From Variovorax sp. KBW07 (GTDB taxonomy: Bacteria; Pseudomonadota; Gammaproteobacteria; Burkholderiales; Burkholderiaceae_C): a DNA stretch of 64,000 nucleotides. Of the stretch, positions 15,116-24,120 are shown piece after piece; within the stretch, counting starts at the first letter, position 1; every line of letters starts with the position of its first letter. The stretch spans positions 1-64,000 of the forward strand of contig NZ_QAJK01000060.1 of NCBI RefSeq assembly GCF_003852515.1, read 5' to 3'. The notes beneath the pieces were generated by a model. It was given only the letters and a program-made list of their open reading frames with translations, was not told the DNA's origin and made no database searches. Both the position numbers and the translations under genes were made by a program.

Positions 15116-17548
15116 CTACCTGAAGATGTCCAGGATGCGGTTGCGTTCTTCGGGTGGCGGTGGTGCGCCGATGGGGGCACCGGTGAGTTCTTCCACCGGT
15201 GGTGGCACGGCCTCGGCATTTTCAAGGCCCAGGCTCGCCACGTTGTGGCCCGGCGTGAAGTCGTCGAAGTACCACTCGCCGTCGACGTTGACCACGCCCG
15301 GCGGTTCGGCCGGCTGGGTCACGGGCACGCCCTGCAGCGCGGTCTGCATGTAGCCGATCCAGATCGGCAGGCTCAGGCTGCCGCCGGTTTCGCCGCGCAC
15401 GCCAAGCTGGCGCGGCGTGTCGTAGCCGATCCAGGCAATGCCGACCATGGTCGGCTGGAAGCCCGCGAACCAGGTGTCGAAGGAGTCGTTGGTGGTGCCG
15501 GTCTTGCCGTAGAGGTCGTCGCGCTTCAGGGCCTGGTGGGCCTTGAAGCCGGTGCCGCTCTTCACCACGCTTTGCAGCAGCGAATCCATGATGAAGGCGT
15601 TGCGCTGCGGAATGGCGCGGCGCGTTTCGTCGAGCACGGGCGCCTCGGTTTCCATGATGACCTTGTCCTTCATGTCGGTGACGCGCGTGACCAGGTACGG
15701 ATTGACGCGGTAGCCGCCATTGGCGAACACCGAGTAGCCCACCGCCATCTGCATCGGCGTGACCGAGCCGGCGCCCAGGCCCATCGGCAGGTTGGCGGGG
15801 TGCTTGTCCTTGTCGAAGCCGAACTTGGTGACCCAGTCTTGCGCGTAGGGTGCACCGATCGACTGCAGCACGCGCAGCGTGACGAGGTTCTTCGATTTCA
15901 TCAGCGCGGTGCGCAGCGGCATCGGGCCTTCGTAGGTGCCTTCGAAATTCTTCGGCTCCCACGGCTGGCCGCCGTTGGCGCTGGCGTCGAAATGCAGCGG
16001 CGCGTCGTTGACGATGGTCGACGGCGAGAAGCCCTTTTCGAGCGCGGCCGAATAGATGAAGGGCTTGAAGCTCGAGCCCGGCTGGCGCCAGGCCTGCGTG
16101 ACGTGGTTGAACTTGTTCTTGCCGAAATCGAAACCGCCGACCAGTGCCTTGATGGCGCCGGTGCGCGGGTCCATGCCGATGAAGGCGCCTTCCACTTCCG
16201 GCAACTGCGTGATCTCCCAGGTGTTCTTCGGCGTCTTCGCCACGCGGATCACCGCGCCGCGGCGGATCTTGATGTTCGGCGGCGCCTTGGCGGCCAGGCC
16301 CGACTGCGCGGGCTTCAAGCCTTCGCCGGTGATCTGGATGGTTTCGCCGTTGGCGCGCACGGCGCTGATTTCCTTTGCATTGGCATCGAGCACCACGGCC
16401 GCGATCACGTCGCCGTTGTCGGGGTGTTCGGCCAGCGCGTCGTCCACGGCTTCATCGACTTCCTTCTGCTCGGTCGGCAGGTCGACGAACTTCTCGGGAC
16501 CGCGATAGACCTGGCGGCGCTCGTAATCCATGATGCCCTTGCGCAGCGACTTGTAGGCCGCAGCCTGGTCGGCCGCCACCAGCGAGGTGTAGACCTTCAG
16601 GCCGCTGGTATAGATGCTGTCGCCGTACTGCGCGTACATCATCTGGCGCACGGTTTCGGCCACGTACTCCGCATGCAGGCGGTTCGGGTCGGCGGCATCG
16701 CGCAGGTGCAGTTCTTCTTTCTTGGCGGCGGCGGCCTGCTCGGCGGTGATGAAGCCGGTTTCCTGCATGCGGTCGATCACATACAGCTGGCGCGCCCGCG
16801 CACGGCGCGGGTTGGCCACCGGGTTGTTGGCACCGGGCGCCTTCGGCAGGCCGGCCAGCATCGCGGCTTCGGCGGTGGTGACGTTCTGCAGCGGCTTGCC
16901 GAAGTAGGCCTCGGAGGCGGCGGCAAAACCGTAGGCGCGGTTGCCCAGGTAGATCTGGTTCAGGTAGATCTCCAGGATCTGGTCCTTGGTGAGCTGCTGT
17001 TCGAGCCGCAGCGCCAGCAATATCTCGTAGGTCTTGCGGCTCAGCGTGCGCTCGGAGCTCAGGTACACGTTGCGCGCCACCTGCATGGTGATGGTCGAGG
17101 CACCCTGCTTGCGTCCGCCCTTCAGGCTGGCCACGGCCGCACGCAGAAAGCCCTTGTAGTCGACGCCGCCGTGGTCGTAGAAGCGCGCGTCTTCCACTGC
17201 CAGCACGGCGTCTTTCATGACCTTCGGAATGTTGGCGAAGGGCGTGAGGTTGCGGCGCTCTTCGCCGAACTCACCGATCAGCTGGCCTTCGGCCGAGTAC
17301 ACGCGCAGCGGCAGCTTGGGCCGGTAGTCGGACAGCTCCGACACGTCGGGCAGCTTCGGGTAGATGGCCACCACGGCCACGATGGCGGCGACGATCACCA
17401 CCAGCGCGCCGGCGCCCGTGGCGATGGCGCCCCACCCCGCGAGGCGTTTCCAGCGGCGGTTGGGGTCGCCGTCGCCGTCTGGCGCGGGGCCGTTGCCGCC
17501 GGCGTGGTCGGCGTCGTCGGGCGTTGGAGGGGTAGGACTTTTGGGCAT
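15116..17548 (-). CDS. mrcA: penicillin-binding protein 1A (bifunctional glycosyltransferase/transpeptidase)
   Basis: An 810-residue class A PBP. A cytoplasmic Pro/Gly/Asp-rich N terminus precedes one membrane helix near residues 40-65. GT51 motifs are VLAVEDARFYDHGGVDYKG (catalytic Glu) and GASTITMQVARNVYL. A long OB-like inserted domain follows, then the transpeptidase motifs: SxxK in PGSSFKPFIYS, SKN in KSKNLVTLR, and KTGT in YGKTGTTNDSF. It polymerises and cross-links peptidoglycan in the periplasm. It is third in the operon creD, GH3 protein, mrcA, and starts 12 nt after the GH3 stop codon. The operon promoter may be under CreB. Confidence 0.93.
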   Translation of the reverse strand: MPKSPTPPTPDDADHAGGNGPAPDGDGDPNRRWKRLAGWGAIATGAGALVVIVAAIVAVVAIYPKLPDVSELSDYRPKLPLRVYSAEGQLIGEFGEERRNLTPFANIPKVMKDAVLAVEDARFYDHGGVDYKGFLRAAVASLKGGRKQGASTITMQVARNVYLSSERTLSRKTYEILLALRLEQQLTKDQILEIYLNQIYLGNRAYGFAAASEAYFGKPLQNVTTAEAAMLAGLPKAPGANNPVANPRRARARQLYVIDRMQETGFITAEQAAAAKKEELHLRDAADPNRLHAEYVAETVRQMMYAQYGDSIYTSGLKVYTSLVAADQAAAYKSLRKGIMDYERRQVYRGPEKFVDLPTEQKEVDEAVDDALAEHPDNGDVIAAVVLDANAKEISAVRANGETIQITGEGLKPAQSGLAAKAPPNIKIRRGAVIRVAKTPKNTWEITQLPEVEGAFIGMDPRTGAIKALVGGFDFGKNKFNHVTQAWRQPGSSFKPFIYSAALEKGFSPSTIVNDAPLHFDASANGGQPWEPKNFEGTYEGPMPLRTALMKSKNLVTLRVLQSIGAPYAQDWVTKFGFDKDKHPANLPMGLGAGSVTPMQMAVGYSVFANGGYRVNPYLVTRVTDMKDKVIMETEAPVLDETRRAIPQRNAFIMDSLLQSVVKSGTGFKAHQALKRDDLYGKTGTTNDSFDTWFAGFQPTMVGIAWIGYDTPRQLGVRGETGGSLSLPIWIGYMQTALQGVPVTQPAEPPGVVNVDGEWYFDDFTPGHNVASLGLENAEAVPPPVEELTGAPIGAPPPPEERNRILDIFR

Positions 17549-17560
17549 AGGAAAGACTGT

Positions 17561-18841
17561 CTAGCGAAAGGATTGGAGCCGCCGCGCGTTGCCGCGTTCC
17601 AGCATCGAGAGGTCTAGTGCGCCGCGCTGCGCGGCCTGCTGCGCGCAATGCATGGCGTCGAAATACTTGTCGTGGTCGAAGGCGATCAGCAGCAGGTTCA
17701 CACCGGCGTTCAGCGAACGCACGGTGGCATTGCACAGGCCGTGGTTGTAGGCCGCGCCCATCGTGAGGTCGTCGGTGACGAGCAGGCCCTGGTAGCCCCA
17801 TTCGCCCCGAATCACCTGCTGCACGATTTTGCGCGAGAAAGAAGCCGGAGAGTCCGCATCGAGTTCCGCAAGGATCACATGCCCCAGCATGATGGCTGCG
17901 TCAGATTGTTTCGACACTTCTTGAAATGGTTTCCAGTCATGTGTTGCAAGCCGGGCGACCGGCGTGCGCAGCGTGGCGGCGAAGTGATGGGTGTCTTCGG
18001 TCACGCCGGCGAGACCCGGAAAGTGCTTCAGCGTGCCTCGCACGCCAGCCGATTCAAGGCCTTTTTCATAAGCGAGCGCTACCTGCGCGGTCAGCACGGG
18101 GTCGGCCGAGATGGCGCGTTCGTCGATGCGGGTGTGAAGGTCCCAGCGGCCCGGTGCGCGGCCGGGGCGCAGGTCGACCACCGGACTGAAATTGAGCGTG
18201 ATGCCCAGCGCCGCAAGCGCCCTGCCCTGTTGTGCGCCGTAGGCATGGGCGCGTTCGGCCGGCAGGTCGGCGTCGAGCAGCGTGGCCAGCGCCGGCTGGC
18301 GTTCGACCAGTGGGGAAAGGCGCGACACAGCGCCGCCCTCCTGGTCGGTCGCGACCACCAGCGGCGGCAGGCCGGTTTCGCGGCGCAGGGCCTGCAGCTC
18401 GGCGATTTCTTCGCGCAGTTCGGCGGCGGTGCGGCCCCGCACGTTGCGCCCGGTCACGAAGATTCCGCCGATCAGTCCCTTGCGCGCCAGTTCGCGCAGA
18501 TTTTTCGCATCGTCGTAGCCGACGATGAAGTGGGCGCCGAGCGCCTGCGCCAGCGGACCCGATGCGGCGTTCACCTGGGCCCGGTGCTGGACCGAAGCGG
18601 CTTCGTTGCACAGCGCCGTCAGCAGCGCACCGAAGGCCAGCCCCAGCGCCACGGGACGCACCCAGCCCCGTGCCAGCCGCCATGCGAGCGCGATGCCGAT
18701 GGCCAGCGCGCCGAGCAGCAGCGGCAGCTCCCAGGCGCGCATGAAGCGCAGGTGCGGGTCTTTCAGGTGCCAGGCCCAGAACCACAGCGTGGCCAGGGCC
18801 AGCCAGCCCATTGCGCCGCCGATGACCCGCAGCAGTTTCAT
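17561..18841 (-). CDS. membrane-anchored glycoside hydrolase family 3 protein (NagZ-like)
   Basis: A 426-residue protein. The first 85 residues form three membrane segments (MGWLALATLWFWAWHL, LPLLLGALAIGIALAWRLA, ALGLAFGALLTALC), which is unusual because NagZ is cytosolic. A GH3 N-terminal barrel follows: VATDQEGGAVSRL, the KHFPGLAGVTEDTHH loop with the catalytic His, and the nucleophile Asp in LLVTDDLTMGAA. These match beta-N-acetylglucosaminidases acting on muropeptides. Its start overlaps the creD stop (ATGA), and PBP1A follows. I infer cleavage of peptidoglycan-derived GlcNAc near the membrane, possibly producing or removing the wall-stress signal. Confidence 0.8.
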   Translation of the reverse strand: MKLLRVIGGAMGWLALATLWFWAWHLKDPHLRFMRAWELPLLLGALAIGIALAWRLARGWVRPVALGLAFGALLTALCNEAASVQHRAQVNAASGPLAQALGAHFIVGYDDAKNLRELARKGLIGGIFVTGRNVRGRTAAELREEIAELQALRRETGLPPLVVATDQEGGAVSRLSPLVERQPALATLLDADLPAERAHAYGAQQGRALAALGITLNFSPVVDLRPGRAPGRWDLHTRIDERAISADPVLTAQVALAYEKGLESAGVRGTLKHFPGLAGVTEDTHHFAATLRTPVARLATHDWKPFQEVSKQSDAAIMLGHVILAELDADSPASFSRKIVQQVIRGEWGYQGLLVTDDLTMGAAYNHGLCNATVRSLNAGVNLLLIAFDHDKYFDAMHCAQQAAQRGALDLSMLERGNARRLQSFR

Positions 18842-20307
18842 GCCGCTTGCGTGGCCGCATCGCCGCGACGCGACAGCGCATACCAGTCGACCTTGCGCGT
18901 GACCAGCATCAGCGTGGCCAGCATGCCGAAGATCAGCAGCGCGCCGAGCAGCAGCGCATTGCTTTCCGAAGCGAGCAGCCCGTAGAGCGCGCCGTAAAGC
19001 AACGCCACGAAAGCACCGAACGACAGGCCGCGTCGCCAGCCGCCGAGCACCGCGCTGAAGTACACGGCCAGCAACGCGACGCTGGCCGTGGCCGCGCCCG
19101 CATAGGCCATCCAGAAGGCGAACTTTTCAGACAGCGCGAGCAGCAGCAGGAAGAACAGCGCAATCGACAGGCCGACCAGGCCGTACTGGATCGGGTGCAG
19201 GCGCAGCTTGCGGAACAGTTCGAACATGAAGGCGGCCATCAGCACCAGGCCGATGAAAAGCATGCCGTACTTGCCGGCACGCGTGCTCATCGAATAGACG
19301 TTGATCGGCTGCGCGAGCGACACGTCGAAGGTTTGCAGCGGGCCCAGGTTGCGGCGCGCTGCACCGGCGGGCTGGGTGGCGGGCTGAGCAACGGCCTGGG
19401 CATCGCTGTCGGGATCGAAGCCGCGCCCGGCGAGCCCCGCGCGCACCTGCTCGCGCGCCGTGGTCACCAGCGAGGACACGCGCCAGTGCGCGTCGAAGCC
19501 GCCCGGCGTCACGCGGCGTTCCGACGCGAGGAAACGGCCGCCGAAGCTGGGGTGCGCCCAGGGCGAGCTCAGGTGTGCCGTGGTTTCCTCGGCAATGGGC
19601 GCGATGGCCAGCGTGTCCTGCCCGACCAGGCCCAGCGTCATCTCGAAGGGCAGCGCGGTACCGGCCTGCCATGCCGCGAGCGCGGCGCCGGTCACCGGGG
19701 CGTGGATGCCGTTGGCGAACCAGGCGTCGTCGGCAATGCCCGGCACGCGCTGCCTGAAGCGCAGCGCCTCGCCGTTCATCGCCAGCGCCGGCGAGCCGTC
19801 GAGGCCGCGCAGGTCGCTCACGTTGAAAGCGATGAAAGGCGCCTTCAGCTCGATCGTCGAATCGGTTTCGCTGTGCGCCACGGCCTTGGGATCGAAGGCC
19901 GCGTAGCCGCCGGTCAGCGTGGCGTTGAGCGTGTAGAACGGAATCTTGAAGATGCCGCGGTAGCGCTCCTGCGGCGCCATGGTGCCCTTGATGTGCAGCT
20001 TGTCGGGAAACACCACGTGGGCCATTTCCTTGCTGCGCGGCTCCTGGCCGATCAGCTTGCCCTGCGCGTCGCGCAGCGGTTCGGTCCAGCGCTCCACATA
20101 CGGCACCAGCAGCAGCGGGCCGACCATGGTCTGGCGGCCGGCGTAGGTGGCCGCGAGTTCCTGTGCCGCCTCGCGCTGGCTTTCGCCGCGCCCGCGGTTG
20201 ATCGAGTCGATCTCGGCCAGCGGAATGCACAGCAGCAACACCAGGAAGAACAGGCCGGCCACCTTGACCAGCATCGAGCCCTGAAGGGCGCGCAGGAACT
20301 GAAGCAT
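18838..20307 (-). CDS. creD: inner membrane protein CreD
   Basis: A 489-residue CreD-family protein. An N-terminal helix (VAGLFFLVLLLCIPLAEIDS) is followed by a large periplasmic domain (about residues 40-310, including QTMVGPLLLVPY and FPDKLHIKGTM). A C-terminal block of five or six helices starts near YGMLFIGLVLMAAFMFELFR. CreD is the classical CreBC output linked to beta-lactam and colicin tolerance. ATG 20307 follows GAGGAGAG by 6 nt; upstream in-frame codons are ignored. The gene is separated from creBC by the rest of its own operon. A cre-tag lies 82 bp upstream of its start. Confidence 0.88.
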   Translation of the reverse strand: MLQFLRALQGSMLVKVAGLFFLVLLLCIPLAEIDSINRGRGESQREAAQELAATYAGRQTMVGPLLLVPYVERWTEPLRDAQGKLIGQEPRSKEMAHVVFPDKLHIKGTMAPQERYRGIFKIPFYTLNATLTGGYAAFDPKAVAHSETDSTIELKAPFIAFNVSDLRGLDGSPALAMNGEALRFRQRVPGIADDAWFANGIHAPVTGAALAAWQAGTALPFEMTLGLVGQDTLAIAPIAEETTAHLSSPWAHPSFGGRFLASERRVTPGGFDAHWRVSSLVTTAREQVRAGLAGRGFDPDSDAQAVAQPATQPAGAARRNLGPLQTFDVSLAQPINVYSMSTRAGKYGMLFIGLVLMAAFMFELFRKLRLHPIQYGLVGLSIALFFLLLLALSEKFAFWMAYAGAATASVALLAVYFSAVLGGWRRGLSFGAFVALLYGALYGLLASESNALLLGALLIFGMLATLMLVTRKVDWYALSRRGDAATQAA

Positions 20308-20388
20308 TTTTTCTCTCCTCGTCTGTAGCGATGCGGCGATGCTCGGCGCCCGACCCGAAGGCCGTGTGAAGCACCCGCGCCGCTTCAC

Positions 20389-20404
20389 TTCACACAGACT
20401 TCAC
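20389..20404. promoter_or_regulatory. CreB-binding cre-tag between creD and the VIT-VWA/exosortase operon
   Basis: TTCAC-ACAGAC-TTCAC matches the cre-tag TTCAC-N6-TTCAC exactly. A third TTCAC sits just upstream at 20384-20388. That copy also forms an inverted repeat, GTGAAGC (20366-20372) / GCTTCAC (20382-20388). It lies in the 203-bp divergent region, so CreB could control creD-GH3-mrcA and the VIT-VWA operon together. Confidence 0.7.
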
Positions 20405-20510
20405 ACAGCGGGCATTCGCGGGTTGCGACTTCAAGGAGCCTTCCTACTGGCTTCTCCTGCGCTGCCGACAGTCGGGGCTGTGCAAGTTCGCACGGACAAG
20501 GACCCCCGCC

Positions 20511-22592
20511 ATGGATGCCCACACCACCCCACGCCCCGGCCGCTGGCTCTGGCTCGCCACCGTGAGCCTGGCGACCGCGGGCTTCATCGCATTGGGCGTG
20601 CGCCCGCTGCATGCGCAGGAAGCGCCCGCCGGCCCGCGCCTGAAGACCGAGAGCCCGTATTTCTTCGTCAAGAGCGACGACCCTTCGGTCGACCGCCTGC
20701 CGCTCAAGGGCACCGAGGTGTCGGTGAAGATTTCGGGCGTGATCGCCGACGTGACGGTCACGCAGACCTACCGCAACGAAGGCCAGCGCGCCATCGAGGC
20801 GAAGTACGTGTTTCCCGGCTCGGCCAAGGCGGCGGTGAGCGGCCTGAACGTGCGGCTGGCCGACCGGCTGATCACCGCGCAGATCCGCGAGAAGCAGCAG
20901 GCGCGGATCGAATACGACACCGCCAAGAAAGAAGGCAAGACCGCCGCATTGCTCGAGCAGCACCTGCCGAACGTGTTCCAGATGAACGTCGCGAACATCA
21001 TGCCGGGCGACGACGTAAAGGTGGAGCTGCGCTACACCGAGCTGCTGGTGCCGCAATCGGGCAACTACGAATTCGTGTTCCCGACCGTGGTCGGCCCGCG
21101 CTACAACAGCCCGCAATCGTCGAACGCACAGGCCAGGTGGGTCGCGCAACCCACGCTGGCGGCCGGCGCGGTGCCCAACACCAGCTTCAAGCTCAAGGCC
21201 ACCATCGACACGCCGATGGGCCTGAAGGAAATCCGCTCGGCCACGCACGCCATCGACGTGAAGAAGAGCGATGAAGACCAGCACGCCGACATCGTGCTCG
21301 CAGCCGATGGCCGCCCCGCCGACAACCGCGACTTCGTGCTCGACTACCGCCTGGCCGGCGAGAAGATCGAATCGGGCCTGATGCTCTACAAGGGGCAAGG
21401 CCAAAATTTGGATGGAAGCGCCGAGAACTTCTTCCTGGCCATGGTGGAGCCGCCCAAGGCCGTGGCTGCCAGCGCCATTTCGCCGCGCGACTACATCTTC
21501 GTGGTCGACATCTCGGGCTCGATGCACGGCTTTCCGCTGGACACCGCCAGGACCGTGCTCGAACGGCTGATCGGCGGGCTGCGCCCCAGCGACACCTTCA
21601 ACGTGCTGCTGTTCTCGGGCAGCAACAAGATGCTGTCGCCGAAGTCGGTGCCGGCCACGCGCGCCAACATCGAGCAGGCCCTGGCCACCATCAAGAACTA
21701 CAGCGGCAGCGGCAGCACCGAGCTGATTCCGGCGCTCAAGCGTGTCTACGCCGAGCCGAAGGAAGAGAACGTGTCGCGCACCGTGGTGGTGGTGACCGAC
21801 GGCTACGTGACGGTGGAGCGCGAGGCTTTCGAGCTGGTGCGCAACAACCTGTCGAAGGCCAATGTGTTTGCCTTCGGCATCGGCTCCTCGGTGAACCGCA
21901 GCCTGATGGAGGGCATTGCGCGTGCCGGCATGGGCGAGCCTTTCATCATCACCGACCCGGTACAGGCGCCGGAGCAGGCGGCGCGCTTTCGCCGCATGGT
22001 CGAGTCGCCGGTGCTCACCAGCGTGAGGGCCACCTTCGGCGGCCTCGACGTGTACGACGTGGAGCCGCAGGCCCTGCCCGACGTGCTGGGCGAACGCCCG
22101 GTGATCGTGTTCGGCAAGTGGCGTGGTGAAGCCAAGGGCCGCGTGATCATCGAAGGCCAGGGCGCCAGCGGCCCGTACCGCCAGGAAGTGCGCATCAACG
22201 AGCGCACCCGGCAGGACACGGCCGCGCTGCGCACGCTGTGGGCCCGCCACCGCATCCAGGCGCTGAGCGACCAGGAAACGCTGGAAGGCGGCACCGCATT
22301 CAAGGAACGCATCACCGAGCTGGGCCTGAAGTACAGCCTGCTCACGCAGTACACGAGCTTCATTGCGGTCGACAAGGTGGTGCGCAACCTGGCGCCGCAG
22401 AACAGGGTGGACGTGAACCAGCCGCTGCCGATGCCGCAAGGCGTGAGCGACATGGCCGTCGCGGAATTGGGGGCCGAAGTGCCGAGCACGCCGGAACCCG
22501 AAACGCTGGGCGCCATTGCCGTGGTGCTGTCGATGCTGGCCATGTTGCGCCGCCGTGCGCGCCGCAACGACGCGCGCCGCTTCACGTCCTGA
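20511..22592 (+). CDS. VIT/VWA-domain protein with PEP-CTERM-like C-terminal sorting signal
   Basis: 693 residues. An N-terminal signal/anchor (LWLATVSLATAGFIALGV, then HAQ) leads to a VIT domain (about residues 50-180), then a von Willebrand A domain whose MIDAS motif DISGSMHG lies near residue 332. This layout is the marine proteobacterial sortase target type. The C terminus reads TPEPETLG, a short hydrophobic helix (AIAVVLSMLAML) and a basic tail RRRARRNDARR. That is the tripartite PEP-CTERM pattern recognised by exosortases, and an exosortase gene follows 33 nt later. It is probably an exported adhesive or stress-related surface protein; its ligand is unknown. Confidence 0.85.
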   Translation: MDAHTTPRPGRWLWLATVSLATAGFIALGVRPLHAQEAPAGPRLKTESPYFFVKSDDPSVDRLPLKGTEVSVKISGVIADVTVTQTYRNEGQRAIEAKYVFPGSAKAAVSGLNVRLADRLITAQIREKQQARIEYDTAKKEGKTAALLEQHLPNVFQMNVANIMPGDDVKVELRYTELLVPQSGNYEFVFPTVVGPRYNSPQSSNAQARWVAQPTLAAGAVPNTSFKLKATIDTPMGLKEIRSATHAIDVKKSDEDQHADIVLAADGRPADNRDFVLDYRLAGEKIESGLMLYKGQGQNLDGSAENFFLAMVEPPKAVAASAISPRDYIFVVDISGSMHGFPLDTARTVLERLIGGLRPSDTFNVLLFSGSNKMLSPKSVPATRANIEQALATIKNYSGSGSTELIPALKRVYAEPKEENVSRTVVVVTDGYVTVEREAFELVRNNLSKANVFAFGIGSSVNRSLMEGIARAGMGEPFIITDPVQAPEQAARFRRMVESPVLTSVRATFGGLDVYDVEPQALPDVLGERPVIVFGKWRGEAKGRVIIEGQGASGPYRQEVRINERTRQDTAALRTLWARHRIQALSDQETLEGGTAFKERITELGLKYSLLTQYTSFIAVDKVVRNLAPQNRVDVNQPLPMPQGVSDMAVAELGAEVPSTPEPETLGAIAVVLSMLAMLRRRARRNDARRFTS

Positions 22593-22625
22593 ATCCTTTT
22601 TTTAAAAAAAGCAGAGAGAAGAAAA

Positions 22626-23555
22626 ATGTCTTTGGCAATGCTCGCCCACCGGCATCCGCGCATCGTGGACTGGGGCATCCACATCGATCGCACGCCGGCC
22701 GCCGGCTGGCTGGGCCTGCAGTTCGTCGCACTGATGCCGACCTGGGTGTGGATGGTCCAGCGCATGCGCGACGGCTCCGACGATCCGCTGGGCCTGGTGG
22801 CGCTGGTCGCACTGGCGGCGCTGGTGTGGCATCGCCGGCACGAACTGCGTGCGTCGCCCCGGCTGGGCTGGCTGGCAACGGCGGGCGCGGGCACCGTGCT
22901 GGCGACGCTGCTGCGCACCGGGCTGGGCGTGGTGCCCGCGCTGCCGCCGCTGGCGGCCGGGCTGGTGGCCGTGCTGTCGCTGGCCTGCGGGCTGCTGGCC
23001 TTCCTGCCGCGCAAGGTGGCCACGTTGCCAGTGGTCGGCCTGGCGGTGCTGGCGTTGCCGCTGCTGTCGTCGTTGCAGTTCTATGCGGGCTATCCGCTGC
23101 GCGTGGTGACGGCCGAGGCCAGCCGCTGGCTGCTGGCACCGGGCTTCGACGTGGCGCGCGAAGGCACCAGCCTGATGGTCGATGGCCGGCTGGTGATCGT
23201 CGACGCGCCGTGCTCGGGCGTGCAGATGGTGTGGCTCGGCTACTTCACGGCCTGCGCCGTCGCGCTGTGGGCGCGCCGCAGCGATCGCGGCTTTTTGCGT
23301 GGGCTGCCGATGGTCGGGTTGCTGGTGCTGGGCGGGAACATCCTGCGCAACAGCGTGCTGATCGCGTTCGAAGGCGCCGGCCATCCGCTGGCGCCGTGGG
23401 CGCACAACGCGCTGGGCCTGGTGGTGCTGGCGGCCGTGTGCGGCGCCATCGCCCGCCTGATGGTGCCGGCCCGACCCGCGCCGGAGCCGCTCGAACACCC
23501 GGTCCCGGGCCTGATCACCACGCAAGGAGGCCGCCATGTCGACACCGTTCTTTGA
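22626..23555 (+). CDS. exosortase (dedicated to the upstream VIT-VWA protein)
   Basis: A 309-residue polytopic membrane protein with about eight hydrophobic segments. The exosortase active-site residues occur in the right order: Cys196 in DAPCSGVQMVW, Arg241 in GNILRNSVLIAFE and His260 in APWAHNALGLVVL. Exosortases cleave and transfer PEP-CTERM proteins at the membrane surface. No exopolysaccharide genes are nearby, and the only candidate target in the window is the VIT-VWA protein just upstream, which suggests a one-target system. A T7A7 palindrome precedes a weak ribosome site (AGAGAGAAG). Confidence 0.85.
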   Translation: MSLAMLAHRHPRIVDWGIHIDRTPAAGWLGLQFVALMPTWVWMVQRMRDGSDDPLGLVALVALAALVWHRRHELRASPRLGWLATAGAGTVLATLLRTGLGVVPALPPLAAGLVAVLSLACGLLAFLPRKVATLPVVGLAVLALPLLSSLQFYAGYPLRVVTAEASRWLLAPGFDVAREGTSLMVDGRLVIVDAPCSGVQMVWLGYFTACAVALWARRSDRGFLRGLPMVGLLVLGGNILRNSVLIAFEGAGHPLAPWAHNALGLVVLAAVCGAIARLMVPARPAPEPLEHPVPGLITTQGGRHVDTVL

Positions 23556-24108
23556 GCGCTGGTTCGCCAACCATTTCATCAACCGCATCGGCCACAAGAC
23601 GGCCTTTGCACTGGCGATGCTGCTGTGCATGCTGTGGTCGACCGCGGCGGCGCTGCGCGCGCCGGCCGAGCCAGCCGACGTTGCCGCGGTTTCGCACGAA
23701 TGGCCGAGCCGGTGGGACGGCCTGCCGCTGCGCCCGCTCGCCCTGAGCGAGGTCGAGCAGCGTTTTGCCGACCGCTTTCCGGGTGCCATCGGCCGCATGA
23801 CCGACGGCACCCAGACCCTGGTGATGCGCCAGGTGAAGCAGCCCACGCGCATGCTGCATCCGGCGGTGGACTGCTACCGCGCGCTGGGCTACCGCATCGA
23901 GCAGGCGCGGCTGGAACGCGACGCGCAGGAGCGTTTGTGGCGCTGTTTTGTTGCGCAACGGCACGGAGCGCAAAAGATCCGCGTTTGCGAGCGCATCGTG
24001 GACGCCCAGGGCGCGGCTTTCACCGACACTTCAGCCTGGTACTGGGCAGCGGCCAGCGGCCAGTCGCATGGCCCATGGCAAGCGGTCACCGTGGCAAAAC
24101 CCATCTGA
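23536..24108 (+). CDS. EpsI-like exosortase-associated protein
   Basis: 190 residues with an N-terminal membrane segment (TAFALAMLLCMLWSTAAAL). The periplasmic domain includes PTRMLHPAVDCYRALGYRI and a terminal GPWQAVTV, resembling the EpsI domain that is often fused to exosortases or encoded beside them. Here it is separate. The ATG at 23536 follows a strong AAGGAGG (23524-23530), and the gene overlaps the exosortase gene by 20 nt, so expression is coupled. The two Cys (VDCYRALG and RVCERIVD) are possible disulphide or active-site residues. Confidence 0.7.
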   Translation: MSTPFFERWFANHFINRIGHKTAFALAMLLCMLWSTAAALRAPAEPADVAAVSHEWPSRWDGLPLRPLALSEVEQRFADRFPGAIGRMTDGTQTLVMRQVKQPTRMLHPAVDCYRALGYRIEQARLERDAQERLWRCFVAQRHGAQKIRVCERIVDAQGAAFTDTSAWYWAAASGQSHGPWQAVTVAKPI

Positions 24109-24120
24109 CGACCTGAGAAT

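Noticed and set aside
12845-17617. 1590-codon open frame on the plus strand
   Set aside because: It is antisense to the PBP1A gene and runs across creC in another frame. Its composition is rich in Arg, Gly, His and Ala as expected for a high-GC shadow frame, with no domain.
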